The notes: generated from the sequence alone by a model not told the origin. DNA of 42,718 nt from Stagnimonas sp. (GCA_030696045.1 JAUYNO010000052.1:1-42718), one strand, 5' to 3'; positions 15,836-24,005 are shown, counted from the stretch's first letter. A program made the numbers and translations.

Positions 15836-18835
15836 TCAGTTCTCGGTTTCAATGCGGACGCGGGCTGGCCCCGGCAGGCTGCGGAAGCGGACCGCGTCGC
15901 CATCGTGCTCGTGCCAGGCGCGGCCATCGACCGTGACCGCGCGGATGCGGCCCGGCAGCGGCGGCCGCAGCTCCAGCCGGCCATTGCCGCCGGCCTCGAT
16001 GTCGAATTCCAGCTGCCGCGCATCCAGACGCCGCAGCCGGTAGCTCAGCGCGCCGCAAACCGTCGGCGCCGCGCGCAGCGCCACGCCCTCGCCGTCCAGC
16101 CACTCCGGCGCCAGCCCGGCGGCCAGCACCAGGCCGCCGTCGTCCGGCTGCTCGTGGACATAGAGGCTGCGCAGCGCCAGCACGTACTCGGCGGCGATCC
16201 AGGCATGGGGCACATCGCCGATGTGCGCCGGCGCGCGCGGGTCGCGCCAGCTGATTTCCGGCCACTGGTTCCAGGCCAGCGGCCGGCGCTCGGCGAGGAA
16301 GTCGCGCAGCAGCTCCAGCGCATCGTCGCGCCGGCCCAGGCGCACCAGGGCGCTGATGATGCGGATCTGGTAGGGCGAGTAATTGGCCCAGTCCTGCGCG
16401 CCACGCCGCTGCCGGCGCCAGCCGTCGAGATGACGGTCAAAGGTCCGCCGCAGCGGCGCAGCTTCGAGCTCGCCCGCGCCGCCGAGCAGCTGCACCGCAT
16501 TGGCGGTGGCGGTGGGGTCGAAGTCGGCCAGCTCCAGGCTGGCCGGCAGGCTGTCGAGGCCGCGCTCGGCGCGGGTGCGCGCCAGCGAGCCGTAAAGGCT
16601 GTGGCTGAAGCACGTCCGCAGCGCCTGCCACTGCCGCGCCAGCGCCGACTCGCCGCGCTGCTCGGCGAGATACACCGCATCGCCGAGGCCGCGCAGCGCC
16701 CAGAAATCATCCCAGTAGGCGTGCACCGGCTGCGCCAGATAGCCCTCGTGGCTGGCCGAGATCGGCAGCAGGCCGCTGTCGTCGAGCAGGCCGGCGATGC
16801 AGTCCACGGTGCGCCGCACCGAGGGCCAGAGTGGCTCCAGCTGGGCGGCGCCGCCGCCGTGGCGCTGACGGTCGGCGATCAGCGCCAGCCACTGGCCGTG
16901 GCTGTCGTGCTCGACCAGCCAGTCCGGGCCATTGTGATCGACGCAGCAGGGCACGAAGCCGTCGGCGCGCTGATACGGCGCGTACCAGTGGATGAAGTCG
17001 TCCACCGCCGCGCCCCAGCCCATGCGCAGCAGCGCCGCGCTCATCACCGCGCCGTCGCGGATCCAGCTGCGGGTGTAGCGCCGGGGCCCGGCCTGCAGCG
17101 CCGGGCCGTCGCGGCAGAGCAGGATGTGGGCGGTGGCGGTGCGGGCGACATCAATCGCCGCCGCGCCCCAGCCCGGCGCGCTCCACTCGGGCTGACTCAG
17201 CGCGCTGGCCCAGACGATGGCGGCGCGGCCGCTGTCCGGCCCGGAGACCGGGCTCAGCCCCAGCACTTCGACCTCGCGGTGCCCCTGCGCCGGCACCCGC
17301 AAGTCGAAGCGCAGGGCGCCGCTGGCGTAGCCCTCGGCATCGCGCACGCGGCGGGCCGGCGGCAGCTCGCCCGCCGCCAGGGCCTCGGTGATCAGGCCCT
17401 GGTCGAAGCCCAGCGCGCCGAAGCCCTGCGGCTGGCGCAGCGGCTGCAGGCGCGGCTCGCCATTGACCCAGACCGTGCCCGCGCGCCAGTGCAGCTGGCG
17501 GATGGGGCTGACGCCGCCGAGCGCGCCGTGGCGCTGCCAGGGCGGCGTCACCTGAAACGGCCGCAGCAGCAGGAACAACCGCGCCGGCAAGTCCTGGTCG
17601 CCCAGATTCTCCAGCCGGTAGCGCAGCCGCAGCCGTCCCCGGTCCTCCGCCGCCAGCCGCAGGCTCAGGCGCCAGCCCTGGCCCTGCCAGCACACCGTCG
17701 GGATCGGCTGCCAGCCGTCCTCCAGACTCTGCCGGCACTCGACCTCGGCCCAGCTGTGCAGCCGGCCGCGCAGCCAGAGCATGGGCTCTACCGTGCAGGA
17801 GCCCGGGCTCAGCTCCACCAGGCCCTCTTCGTTGATCAGCGCGCAGGGCTGGCCCTGGCCGCTGCCGGCCGGCGTCCACAGACTTTGCTCGCCCAGCAGC
17901 CAGCGCGGAAAGTGGCCGCGCGGCGCCAGCGCGGCGCGGCGCTGCCAGTAGTCCTCGATGCTGCGCGCGAACTCCGGCGGCTGCGGCAGCAGGCGCGCGC
18001 CGGTGCCGGGCGCGGCGAATTCCAATCGCAGATAGCGGGTCTTGAGCCCGGGCAGGTGCAGCCAGCTGCTGGCGCCGCCGGCCGCGCGGGCGCGGTGCAC
18101 GCTGCGCCAGCGCTGGCCATTGTTGGACGCCAGCAGCCGGTAGCCGCTGGCCGGCGCCGCCGGCGTCCATTCGATGCCGAGGCCACCGAGCGCACAGGGC
18201 GCGCCGGCATCCAGCCGCAGCCAGGCCTGGTCGTCCAGCGGCAGCGGCCGCCAGCCCGCCGCGTGCAAGGCCTGGGCGGCGCCGTGCCCGCACTCCTCGC
18301 TGGAAGCCTGCGCCCGCCAGGACGGCGGCGGGCCGGCATCGACGATCTCCAGCTCGCTGAGCCAGAGCCGGCCGGCGCCGCCCTCGCTCGCGACCACCGC
18401 CAGCTCGAAGGCGCCCAGCTCGCGCAGGCCACCGCCGCCGCCGGCCGGCCCCCAGCCGAAGTCGAACTCGTGACCGGCGATCTGGTAGCGCCGCCCCCGC
18501 GCCGAGGGCCGCAAGCCCTTCAGCTGCTTGCGCCAGACGCTGTGGCCGCTGGCATCGACCAGCTTCAGCTCCAGGTCATTGACCGCGCCCTGGCCGCGCA
18601 GGCGGAAGCGCAGCGCATAGCGCGCCGGCAGCCGCTGTGGCCACGCGCAGCGCGCCACCACGAAACCACCCGCGCCCTTGAAGTCGTAGTCCAGCCGCAG
18701 CACCGCCCCGCCGGCCGCCCGGCTCAGCGCCAGGCTCAGTGCCTGCTGCCCGGAACAGACCGGCCGCCAGTCCGCCGGCGACGGCGGCAGCAGCGGCGAC
18801 GGCAACGGCAACTCGGCGTTGGCGCTCGTAGGCAT
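15836..18835 (-). CDS. F5/8-type C domain protein with six-hairpin glycosidase domain
   Basis: A 999-residue cytoplasmic-looking protein (no signal peptide). Residues about 20-168 form a jelly-roll, carbohydrate-binding-like domain ('DYDFKGAGGFVVARC'). About 172-275 is a coagulation factor 5/8 (discoidin) domain ('YRLLASNNGQRW', 'LKTRYLRLEF'). From about 540 onward is an (alpha/alpha)6 toroid like GH15/amylo-1,6-glucosidase enzymes ('YTRSWIRDGAVMSAAL', 'YAPYQRADGFVPCC', 'VEHDSHGQ'). I infer that it trims a glucan which the co-transcribed GH94 enzyme then phosphorolyses. The exact GH family is not identified. It is first in a two-gene operon with the GH94 gene (one-base gap). A disrupted, cassette-bearing region lies upstream. 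Confidence 0.75.
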   Translation of the reverse strand: MPTSANAELPLPSPLLPPSPADWRPVCSGQQALSLALSRAAGGAVLRLDYDFKGAGGFVVARCAWPQRLPARYALRFRLRGQGAVNDLELKLVDASGHSVWRKQLKGLRPSARGRRYQIAGHEFDFGWGPAGGGGGLRELGAFELAVVASEGGAGRLWLSELEIVDAGPPPSWRAQASSEECGHGAAQALHAAGWRPLPLDDQAWLRLDAGAPCALGGLGIEWTPAAPASGYRLLASNNGQRWRSVHRARAAGGASSWLHLPGLKTRYLRLEFAAPGTGARLLPQPPEFARSIEDYWQRRAALAPRGHFPRWLLGEQSLWTPAGSGQGQPCALINEEGLVELSPGSCTVEPMLWLRGRLHSWAEVECRQSLEDGWQPIPTVCWQGQGWRLSLRLAAEDRGRLRLRYRLENLGDQDLPARLFLLLRPFQVTPPWQRHGALGGVSPIRQLHWRAGTVWVNGEPRLQPLRQPQGFGALGFDQGLITEALAAGELPPARRVRDAEGYASGALRFDLRVPAQGHREVEVLGLSPVSGPDSGRAAIVWASALSQPEWSAPGWGAAAIDVARTATAHILLCRDGPALQAGPRRYTRSWIRDGAVMSAALLRMGWGAAVDDFIHWYAPYQRADGFVPCCVDHNGPDWLVEHDSHGQWLALIADRQRHGGGAAQLEPLWPSVRRTVDCIAGLLDDSGLLPISASHEGYLAQPVHAYWDDFWALRGLGDAVYLAEQRGESALARQWQALRTCFSHSLYGSLARTRAERGLDSLPASLELADFDPTATANAVQLLGGAGELEAAPLRRTFDRHLDGWRRQRRGAQDWANYSPYQIRIISALVRLGRRDDALELLRDFLAERRPLAWNQWPEISWRDPRAPAHIGDVPHAWIAAEYVLALRSLYVHEQPDDGGLVLAAGLAPEWLDGEGVALRAAPTVCGALSYRLRRLDARQLEFDIEAGGNGRLELRPPLPGRIRAVTVDGRAWHEHDGDAVRFRSLPGPARVRIETEN

Positions 18836-19229
18836 GGCATCCAGGGTCCGACAGGGCGCGGACCGGGCAAATGACCGGGGTCAATGGTGACACCAAGCGC
18901 CAGGTTAGGCTGCGGCCAGAGTGCCAGGCTGCGAGTCGCTCGCCACGTTTGACAAGGCCATGCGCGGCCTGCCGGGCGCGGTTTCTCCCTAGCCGTATTG
19001 ACGTTGTGGACTTGGCCAATCTGTCGGCCTAGGCTGGGGAGCGCGGTTCGGGAACTGGGGCCAGCAGCCGACGCGAACCGGGCTTTGTTCATCCGGAAAA
19101 TGTTAGTCGGCCTAACCGGGAGTGCCGATGCAAACATTACTTTCAAATCAATGGCCTGCAACGGCCACTTGTCTGGTTAGGCCGACAAACCGGGCCGACC
19201 GTGCGTCGGCCTAATCAGCGTTATCTGCC
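18836..19229. other. Cassette-array flank with iterated GTCGGCCTA hairpins
   Basis: About 390 bases without a gene. GTCGGCCTA occurs three times in the same orientation (19023, 19106, 19205), each with an inverted partner to its right or left. GTCGGCCTAGGCTGG (19023-19037) pairs imperfectly with CCAGCAGCCGAC (19061-19072). GTCGGCCTAACC (19106-19117) is a perfect 12-bp inverted repeat of GGTTAGGCCGAC (19175-19186). TGGTTAGGCCGAC (19174-19186) pairs 12 of 13 with 19205-19217. The last pair ends in GCGTTATCT (the entry point of the HNH cassette), as in an attC simple site. I read this as degenerate attC sites from lost or ORF-less cassettes. Confidence 0.55.
19220..19226 (+). other. Cassette insertion point (R' core GTTATCT) of the HNH cassette
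   Basis: The simple site GTTATCT (GTTRRRY-like, with a pyrimidine at the sixth base) follows an L' arm at 19205-19217. Extended by five bases to GTTATCTGCCAT, it is a perfect 12-bp reverse complement of 19722-19733 at the far end of the cassette. Integrase would cut between the G and TT. Confidence 0.65.
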
Positions 19230-19784
19230 ATGAAAGGTACGCAACATTTTTCGCGCTTGGGATACAACGTCAGGCGCGGCCTGCGAGAAATTGTTGCTCC
19301 CTCGCACAAAATTCCGAAAACGGCGTGGCTCGAAGTTCTCAACGAGTTTTCACAGGCGTGCGCTTACTGCGGCGCTGCCGCCTCCGCAGAGAACAGAGGA
19401 ATAGTTCCAGATCATCTGGTTGCAGTAACCGATTACGGCGAACTGGTGGCAGGTAACACAATTCCGGCGTGCCAGACATGCAATGACTCCCGCGGAAATA
19501 AAGATTGGCGTGAATTCATCCGGAACCGCTATCCCATGGACGCAGCGGTTCGTATAAAGAAGATCGAAGATCACGTTCAACGGCACAACTACGTTGCTTG
19601 CACACCAGAAACAGCGCTCGCTCCACAGGAGTTGTCGGAGTACAACGAAATTCTGGTGCAGTGGGAGCAATTGCTGAAGAGGGCTCAAGCTTTACAAGTG
19701 TCTGTGGCAAAGCGCAGGAAAATGGCAGATAACCAGGCGCTCAAGCCGACGTCCCCGCCTTCGGCGGGGCCGCGGCTTAGCTGA
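19230..19784 (+). CDS. Cassette-encoded HNH endonuclease-like protein
   Basis: A 184-residue protein with an HNH/McrA-type nuclease core: zinc pair C44-x2-C47 (CAYC), then 'VPDHLVA' with the first His at 62, 'GNTIPACQTCNDSRGNKDW' carrying the second zinc pair C81-x2-C84, and the Asn/His-like positions. Such proteins cut DNA in restriction, phage defence or homing contexts; which applies here cannot be told. The start codon lies inside the cassette-end palindrome (19220-19231), and there is no room for a classical Shine-Dalgarno, so translation may depend on the upstream sequence. The last 17 or so residues are encoded by the attC site, a common trait of cassette ORFs. Lower GC than the neighbours. 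Confidence 0.75.
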   Translation: MKGTQHFSRLGYNVRRGLREIVAPSHKIPKTAWLEVLNEFSQACAYCGAAASAENRGIVPDHLVAVTDYGELVAGNTIPACQTCNDSRGNKDWREFIRNRYPMDAAVRIKKIEDHVQRHNYVACTPETALAPQELSEYNEILVQWEQLLKRAQALQVSVAKRRKMADNQALKPTSPPSAGPRLS

Positions 19785-19794
19785 GGCGTTGGGC
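19722..19794 (+). repeat. attC recombination site of the HNH cassette
   Basis: R'' AGATAAC (19727-19733); L'' around CTCAAGCCGAC (19740-19750); central hairpin CCCCGCC-TTCG-GGCGGGG; L' CGGCTTAGCTGAG (19773-19785 region); R' GTTGGGC (19788-19794), an exact GTTRRRY. The arm sequences closely follow the well-known aadA-type attC. The folded single strand would show the usual two boxes and one extrahelical mismatch region. Confidence 0.85.
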
Positions 19795-19803
19795 CCCAAG
19801 AAC

Positions 19804-20184
19804 ATGAGTAGCTCAGAGAAGCGCCCCGCAGTTGGCGTAGCACATGTCGTGCTGCACACCAACCGCATGACAGAGACGGCCACGTTCATGCGCACAGTCG
19901 GGATGCGCCCCATATTTGATGGGCCAGACGTGTCGGTCTATGAGATGCGTGGCGGAACACACCTGATCATGATGAAGAAAGAGAAGATCGCTCCAGGTGA
20001 AGCGGCGTTTGATCTCATGGTTGATGACCTGCAAGAAACCCATAAACGGTTTGTTGCCTTGGGGCTCTCTCCCTCATCAATTGAGGCCCGCCCCCAGATC
20101 GATCACGACGTCTTCACGGTTAGAGAGCCTGCCGGCCACGTGATTACTTTCTTCTCAAGCCACGCCTCGGGCAAACCCATATGA
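19804..20184 (+). CDS. Cassette-encoded VOC (glyoxalase/dioxygenase-fold) protein
   Basis: A 126-residue protein with two beta-alpha-beta-beta-beta units of the vicinal-oxygen-chelate superfamily: 'VAHVVLHTNRMTETATFM...GMRP' opens the first unit, 'VYEMRGGTHLIMMK' its last strands, then 'FDLMVDDLQETHKRFVALGL' and 'VFTVREPAGHVITFFSSH' in the second. Candidate metal ligands are the His in AHVVL, the His in GTHLI and the Glu in VREPAGH. VOC proteins include glyoxalases, extradiol dioxygenases and antibiotic-binding resistance proteins; the class here is not decidable. ATG at 19804 chosen; a TTG at 19789 is an alternative but lies in the attC core. Confidence 0.8.
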   Translation: MSSSEKRPAVGVAHVVLHTNRMTETATFMRTVGMRPIFDGPDVSVYEMRGGTHLIMMKKEKIAPGEAAFDLMVDDLQETHKRFVALGLSPSSIEARPQIDHDVFTVREPAGHVITFFSSHASGKPI

Positions 20185-20190
20185 ACTGCG

Positions 20191-20267
20191 CTTGGGGCCC
20201 ACCAACGTGTTCCAGCCGACAAATTCGCGCTGCGCCCGAATTTGCGGCTGAACCCGGGCGTTGAGGC
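20191..20267 (+). repeat. attC recombination site of the VOC cassette, with altered R'' box
   Basis: L''/L' arms CAGCCG (20213-20218) and CGGCTG (20245-20250) flank a perfect hairpin AAATTCG/CGAATTT. The R' end is GCGTTGAGG (G at 20260), departing from GTTRRRY at the last base. The reverse complement of the cassette start (GTTGGGCCCCAAG) is found at 20191-20206 but with a three-base insertion (CTTGGGGCCCA-CCA-AC) in R''. This attC may be less active. Confidence 0.75.
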
Positions 20268-20303
20268 TGTAGAAAACCCCCGAATCCCGTCTGATTTGGC
20301 ACA

Positions 20304-20328
20304 CAAGCCGCTGCGAAGCAGCGGCTTG
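20304..20328 (-). terminator. Stem-loop downstream of fbp
   Basis: A perfect 11-bp stem, CAAGCCGCTGC and GCAGCGGCTTG, with a three-base loop, 24 bases past the fbp stop. On the fbp strand there is no long T-run after it, so termination would be weak or the element acts as an mRNA 3' stabiliser. It also insulates fbp from the convergent cassette array. Confidence 0.55.
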
Positions 20329-20351
20329 GTGATCGCGCGGCGCCGGCCTTG

Positions 20352-21359
20352 TCAGCCCGCATCGCGGTGGTAACCCACCACCCGCTCCACCTCGTTCTTC
20401 GAGCCCATGATCACCGGCACCCGCTGGTGCAGCTTGTGCGGCTTGATGTCGAGGATGCGCTCGCGGCCGGTGCTGGCCGCGCCGCCGGCCTGTTCGACGA
20501 TGAAGCCCATGGGATTGGCTTCGTAGAGCAGGCGCAGCTTGCCGCCCTGGGCCTGGGTCTTGCTGTCCAGCGGGTACATGAAGACGCCGCCACGGGTGAT
20601 GATGCGGTGCACGTCGGCGACCATGGAGGCGACCCAGCGCATGTTGAAGTCACGGCCGCGCGGGCCTTCCTTGCCGGCCAGCATCTCGTCGATGTAACGC
20701 TTGACCGGCGGCTCCCAGAAGCGGGCGTTGGAGGCGTTGATGGAGAACTCCTTGGTGTCCTCCGGTATCCGCAGGTCCCGCTGGGTCAGCACGAAGCTGC
20801 CGAGTTCGCGGTCGAGCGTGAAGGCGTGCACGCCGGTGCCGATGGTGAGCACCATCATGGTGGAGGGGCCGTACACGGTGTAGCCGGCAGCGACCTGGGT
20901 GACGCCCGGTTGCAGGTAGGCCTGCTGGTCGGCGGGGTCGAGGCCCTCGGGTGCGCGCAGCACCGAGAAGATGGTGCCGACGCTGATGTTGACGTCAATG
21001 TTGGACGAGCCGTCGAGCGGGTCGAACAGCAGCAGGAAGCCGCCCTTGGGGTATTCGCCGGGGATGATGCTGGGCTCGTCCATTTCCTCGCTGGCCATGC
21101 CGGCCAGGTGACCGCCCCAGGCGTTGGCTTCGAGCAGGATGTCGTTGCTGAGCACGTCGAGCTTCTTCTGCGCCTCGCCCTGGATGTTGCCGGTGCCGGC
21201 ATCGCCCAGCACGCCGCCCAGGGCGCCCTTGCCGACCGCGATGGAGATGCGTTTGCAGGCGCGCGCCACCACTTCCAGCAGCAGGCGCAGGTCGGAATTG
21301 CAGCTGCCGCACTTGCGTTGTTCTTCGATCAGGAACTGGGTGAGGAAAATCGGTTTCAT
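20352..21359 (-). CDS. fbp: Fructose-1,6-bisphosphatase, class I
   Basis: A 335-residue cytoplasmic enzyme that hydrolyses fructose-1,6-bisphosphate to fructose-6-phosphate in gluconeogenesis. Diagnostic segments: 'ILLEANAW', 'LASEEMDEP'-like '[12 protein letters not shown]', the metal and substrate motif [13 protein letters not shown], '[12 protein letters not shown]', and the C-terminal '[22 protein letters not shown]' followed by '[15 protein letters not shown]'. Length and start agree with the family. It lies 43 bases downstream of the alpha-glucan phosphorylase gene on the same strand, so a glgP-fbp operon is likely. Confidence 0.96.
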   Translation of the reverse strand: MKPIFLTQFLIEEQRKCGSCNSDLRLLLEVVARACKRISIAVGKGALGGVLGDAGTGNIQGEAQKKLDVLSNDILLEANAWGGHLAGMASEEMDEPSIIPGEYPKGGFLLLFDPLDGSSNIDVNISVGTIFSVLRAPEGLDPADQQAYLQPGVTQVAAGYTVYGPSTMMVLTIGTGVHAFTLDRELGSFVLTQRDLRIPEDTKEFSINASNARFWEPPVKRYIDEMLAGKEGPRGRDFNMRWVASMVADVHRIITRGGVFMYPLDSKTQAQGGKLRLLYEANPMGFIVEQAGGAASTGRERILDIKPHKLHQRVPVIMGSKNEVERVVGYHRDAG

Positions 21360-21402
21360 GGCGGGGCGGGCTGGGAGAAGATGGGTAGTTTAACGGGCTG
21401 GC

Positions 21403-23976
21403 TCAGGCGCTGACCTGGAAGCCCAGCTCGAAGGGGTGCGACAGCGACGCATGCGCCGGCCGCAGCCGCAGGCGGAACTGCTGCAGGCCGGGCAGGGGCT
21501 CCAGGTCGAGCGCGAACTGCCAGCCCCCCTCCTGCTCGCCGGCCGGCGTAAGCGGCAGGGTCCGCAGCGGTTCGAACTCGCCGCTGGCGTCCAGGTGGCC
21601 GATCACGCATTCGACCTGGACATCGTCCGGGCTCAGGCCGTTGAGCCCTGCCAGCACCCGCAGCGCCAGGTTCTCGCCCTGGCGCAGGCTGGCCGGCAGC
21701 TTGCCCTGCAGGCGCAGGCTGACGCCGGGCCAGCGCTCGCGCAGCCGGCGCTTCCAGTCCGCCAGCGCGCGCGCTGGCGCCTTGGCATCGGTGCTCAGCC
21801 GCGCGGTCTGCGCCGCCGCCGGGCCGTAGAACTGGCGCACGTAGTCCATCACCTGCCGCGCCGAGTTGAAGCGCGGAATCAGGGTCTTCATCGAGTTTCT
21901 GGAGATGCGCAGCCAGTCGCTGGCATAGCCCTGGTGGTCGGGGCCGTAGTAGAGCGGCACGACCTGGTGCTCGATGATGTCGAGCAGCTGGCGGCCCTCT
22001 TCCTCGTCCCGGCGTTGCCGGGCCTCGTGGTCGTCGACCAGGCTGGACCAGTACTTCGGGTCCACCGGCTTCACCGCGAAGCCGTTGCTGCCGTCATAGC
22101 CCTCGTCCCACCAGCCGTCGAGCACGCTGACGTTGACCACGCCGTTGATGCCAGCCTTCTCGCCCGAGGTGCCGCTGGCCTCCATCGGGTACTCGGGGTT
22201 GTTGAGCCAGACGTCGCAGCCCTGCACCAGGTTGCGCGCCAGCAGCATGTCGTAGCCCTCGACCATGATCAGGCGGCCAATGAACTCCGGGCGCATGCTG
22301 GTCTCGTACAGCTTCTTGATCAGCTCCTGGCCTGGGAGGTCCTTGGGATGGGCCTTGCCGGCGAAGATCAGGATCGCCGGCCGCTCCGGGTTGTTGAGCA
22401 GGCGCGCCAGCCGCTGTTCGTCGGCCAGGATCAGGGTCGCCCGCTTGTAGGTGGCGAAGCGGCGGGCGAAGCCGAGCACCAGGGCCTTGCTGTTGGTGTC
22501 GCCGACCTGCTGGGTGGCGCGGCTGATGATCGCCTCGGGCACGCCGTTGCGGCGCAGCTGGCGCCGCAGCCGCTCGCTGATGTCGATCAGCAGGTCGCGC
22601 TTGAGCTGGCGACGGACGGCGGTGTAGCGCTCGTCGGGAATGCTGTCGATGCAGCGCCAGTAATAGACATCCAGCAGGTTGTTGCGCCAGCCCCGGAAGC
22701 TGTCGTGGAACAGCTGGGTCCAGGCGCGGGCGATGAAGGTGTGCATGTGCACGCCGTTGGTGACGTGGCCGATGGGGTTCTCGGCCGGCGACACCTGGGG
22801 CCAGAGCTCGCGCTCCATTTCGCTGGCGACCCGGCCGTGGATCTTCGACACGCCGTTGTGGAAGCGGCTGCCGCGCAGGGCGAAGGTGGTCATGTTGAAG
22901 TGCTCGCCGCCGTGGATGCTGCCCAGGCCCAGCAGCTTGCCCAGTTCGCAGCCGAGTCGCGGCAGTTGCTGCTGCAAAAACCAGCGCATCTGGTCGTGGC
23001 TGAATACGTCGTGGCCGGCCGGCACCGGTGTGTGGGTGGTGAACACATGGCCGGCGGCGACCAGCTCCAGGGCGCTGTCGAAGTCCAGGCCGGCCGCCAC
23101 TTCCTCGCGGATGCGCTCCAGGACCAGGAAGGCGGCATGGCCCTCGTTCATGTGCCAGACCGTCGGCGCCCGGCCGATTGCGCGCAGGGCGCGGGTGCCG
23201 CCGATGCCGAGCACGATCTCCTGCTGGATGCGGGTGTCGCTGTCACCACCGTAGAGCTGGTGGGTGATGGCGCGGTCGGCCTCGCCGTTCTCCGCCACGT
23301 CGGTATCCATCAGGTAGAGCGATACCTGGCCGATCTTGGCCTCCCAGACCCGGCACTGCACCGCGCGGTCGGCGATCTCCACGGTCACCCGCAGTTCGCC
23401 GCCGTCGGCCCGGTGGCAGAGCGATACCGGCAGGTCGTCGAAGTGCGTCAGGTGATTGGTGGCGACCTGCTGGCCCCGGGCGTCGATGGTCTGGGTGAAG
23501 TAGCCCTGGCGGTACAGCAGACCCACCGCCACGAAGGGCACGCCGAGGTCACTGACCGCCTTGCAGTGGTCGCCGGCCAGGATGCCGAGGCCGCCGGAAT
23601 AGATCGGAAAAGATTCGTGCAGGCCGAACTCGGCGCAGAAGTAGGCAACCAGGTCCTTGTCCGGGTTGAGGTGCTTCTCGATTTCCGGCCGGTGCCCGGC
23701 CGCCATGTAGCTGTCGAACGAGGACAGGGCGCGGTTGTAGTCCTCCAGAAAATCGCGGTCGCTGGCGGCGGCTTCCAGCGTCGCCTGCGGCACCCGGCGC
23801 AGGAACAGCTTGGGATTGTTGCCGCAGGCGCTCCACAGATTGCGGTCGAGCCGCCAGAACACGCCGCGGATCTCGCGATCCCAGGCATAGCTCAGGTTCT
23901 CGGCGAGCTCGCCGATGCGCCGCAGCGGGGCCGGGATATTGGGGCGGAGTTCGAGGGTGTAGGTGGTTCCGGTCAT
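21403..23976 (-). CDS. glgP: Alpha-glucan (glycogen) phosphorylase, GT35
   Basis: An 857-residue PLP-dependent phosphorylase of the TIGR02094 type (the archaeal/bacterial form starting with a DUF3417-like segment, 'PLRRIGELAENLSYAWD'). It releases glucose-1-phosphate from glycogen or maltodextrin. Visible: 'AYFCAEFGLHESFPIYSGGLGILAGDHCKAVSDLG', 'WHMNEGHAAFLVLERIRE', 'FTTHTPVPAGHDVF', 'VTNGVHMHTFIARAW', and the PLP-lysine region 'EASGTSGEKAGINGVVN' followed by 'LDGWWDEGYDG'. A C-terminal beta-rich tail (about 720-857) resembles the usual extension. The product can feed the same hexose-phosphate pool as the fbp product. A terminator separates it from mscL. Confidence 0.95.
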   Translation of the reverse strand: MTGTTYTLELRPNIPAPLRRIGELAENLSYAWDREIRGVFWRLDRNLWSACGNNPKLFLRRVPQATLEAAASDRDFLEDYNRALSSFDSYMAAGHRPEIEKHLNPDKDLVAYFCAEFGLHESFPIYSGGLGILAGDHCKAVSDLGVPFVAVGLLYRQGYFTQTIDARGQQVATNHLTHFDDLPVSLCHRADGGELRVTVEIADRAVQCRVWEAKIGQVSLYLMDTDVAENGEADRAITHQLYGGDSDTRIQQEIVLGIGGTRALRAIGRAPTVWHMNEGHAAFLVLERIREEVAAGLDFDSALELVAAGHVFTTHTPVPAGHDVFSHDQMRWFLQQQLPRLGCELGKLLGLGSIHGGEHFNMTTFALRGSRFHNGVSKIHGRVASEMERELWPQVSPAENPIGHVTNGVHMHTFIARAWTQLFHDSFRGWRNNLLDVYYWRCIDSIPDERYTAVRRQLKRDLLIDISERLRRQLRRNGVPEAIISRATQQVGDTNSKALVLGFARRFATYKRATLILADEQRLARLLNNPERPAILIFAGKAHPKDLPGQELIKKLYETSMRPEFIGRLIMVEGYDMLLARNLVQGCDVWLNNPEYPMEASGTSGEKAGINGVVNVSVLDGWWDEGYDGSNGFAVKPVDPKYWSSLVDDHEARQRRDEEEGRQLLDIIEHQVVPLYYGPDHQGYASDWLRISRNSMKTLIPRFNSARQVMDYVRQFYGPAAAQTARLSTDAKAPARALADWKRRLRERWPGVSLRLQGKLPASLRQGENLALRVLAGLNGLSPDDVQVECVIGHLDASGEFEPLRTLPLTPAGEQEGGWQFALDLEPLPGLQQFRLRLRPAHASLSHPFELGFQVSA

Positions 23977-24005
23977 GGCGGCCTTCAGCGGGGCGGGCCC
24001 GCGAA

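Larger units (their letters stand above)
19102..20267 (+). mobile_element. Integrase-less integron gene-cassette array (CALIN-type), two ORF cassettes
   Basis: Two consecutive gene cassettes, each made of one ORF followed by an attC site whose arms match the class-1-integron type (AAGCCGAC...CGGCTTA...GCGTT). Cassette 1 runs from G/TTATCT (19220) to G/TTGGGC (19788). Cassette 2 runs from there to G/TTGAGG (20260). Each cassette's first bases are the reverse complement of the R'' box in its own attC, as expected if the excised circle forms a complete attC. Both ORFs have visibly lower GC than the flanking genes. No intI integrase, attI or Pc promoter is in the window, so this is either the distant end of a chromosomal integron or a solitary cassette cluster. 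It lies between the glycosidase operon and fbp. Confidence 0.8.

Noticed and set aside
12601..18874. Long plus-strand open frames opposite the GH94 and F5/8C genes
   Set aside because: Same reasoning: low-complexity shadow frames. The minus-strand proteins have intact motifs and a coupled TGAAATG junction.
20304..20328. Stem-loop right of the cassettes as a third attC
   Set aside because: It has AAGCCG/CGGCTT arms like attC but no R'/R'' boxes (GTTRRRY/RYYYAAC) at the required distance; better read as the fbp 3' stem-loop.
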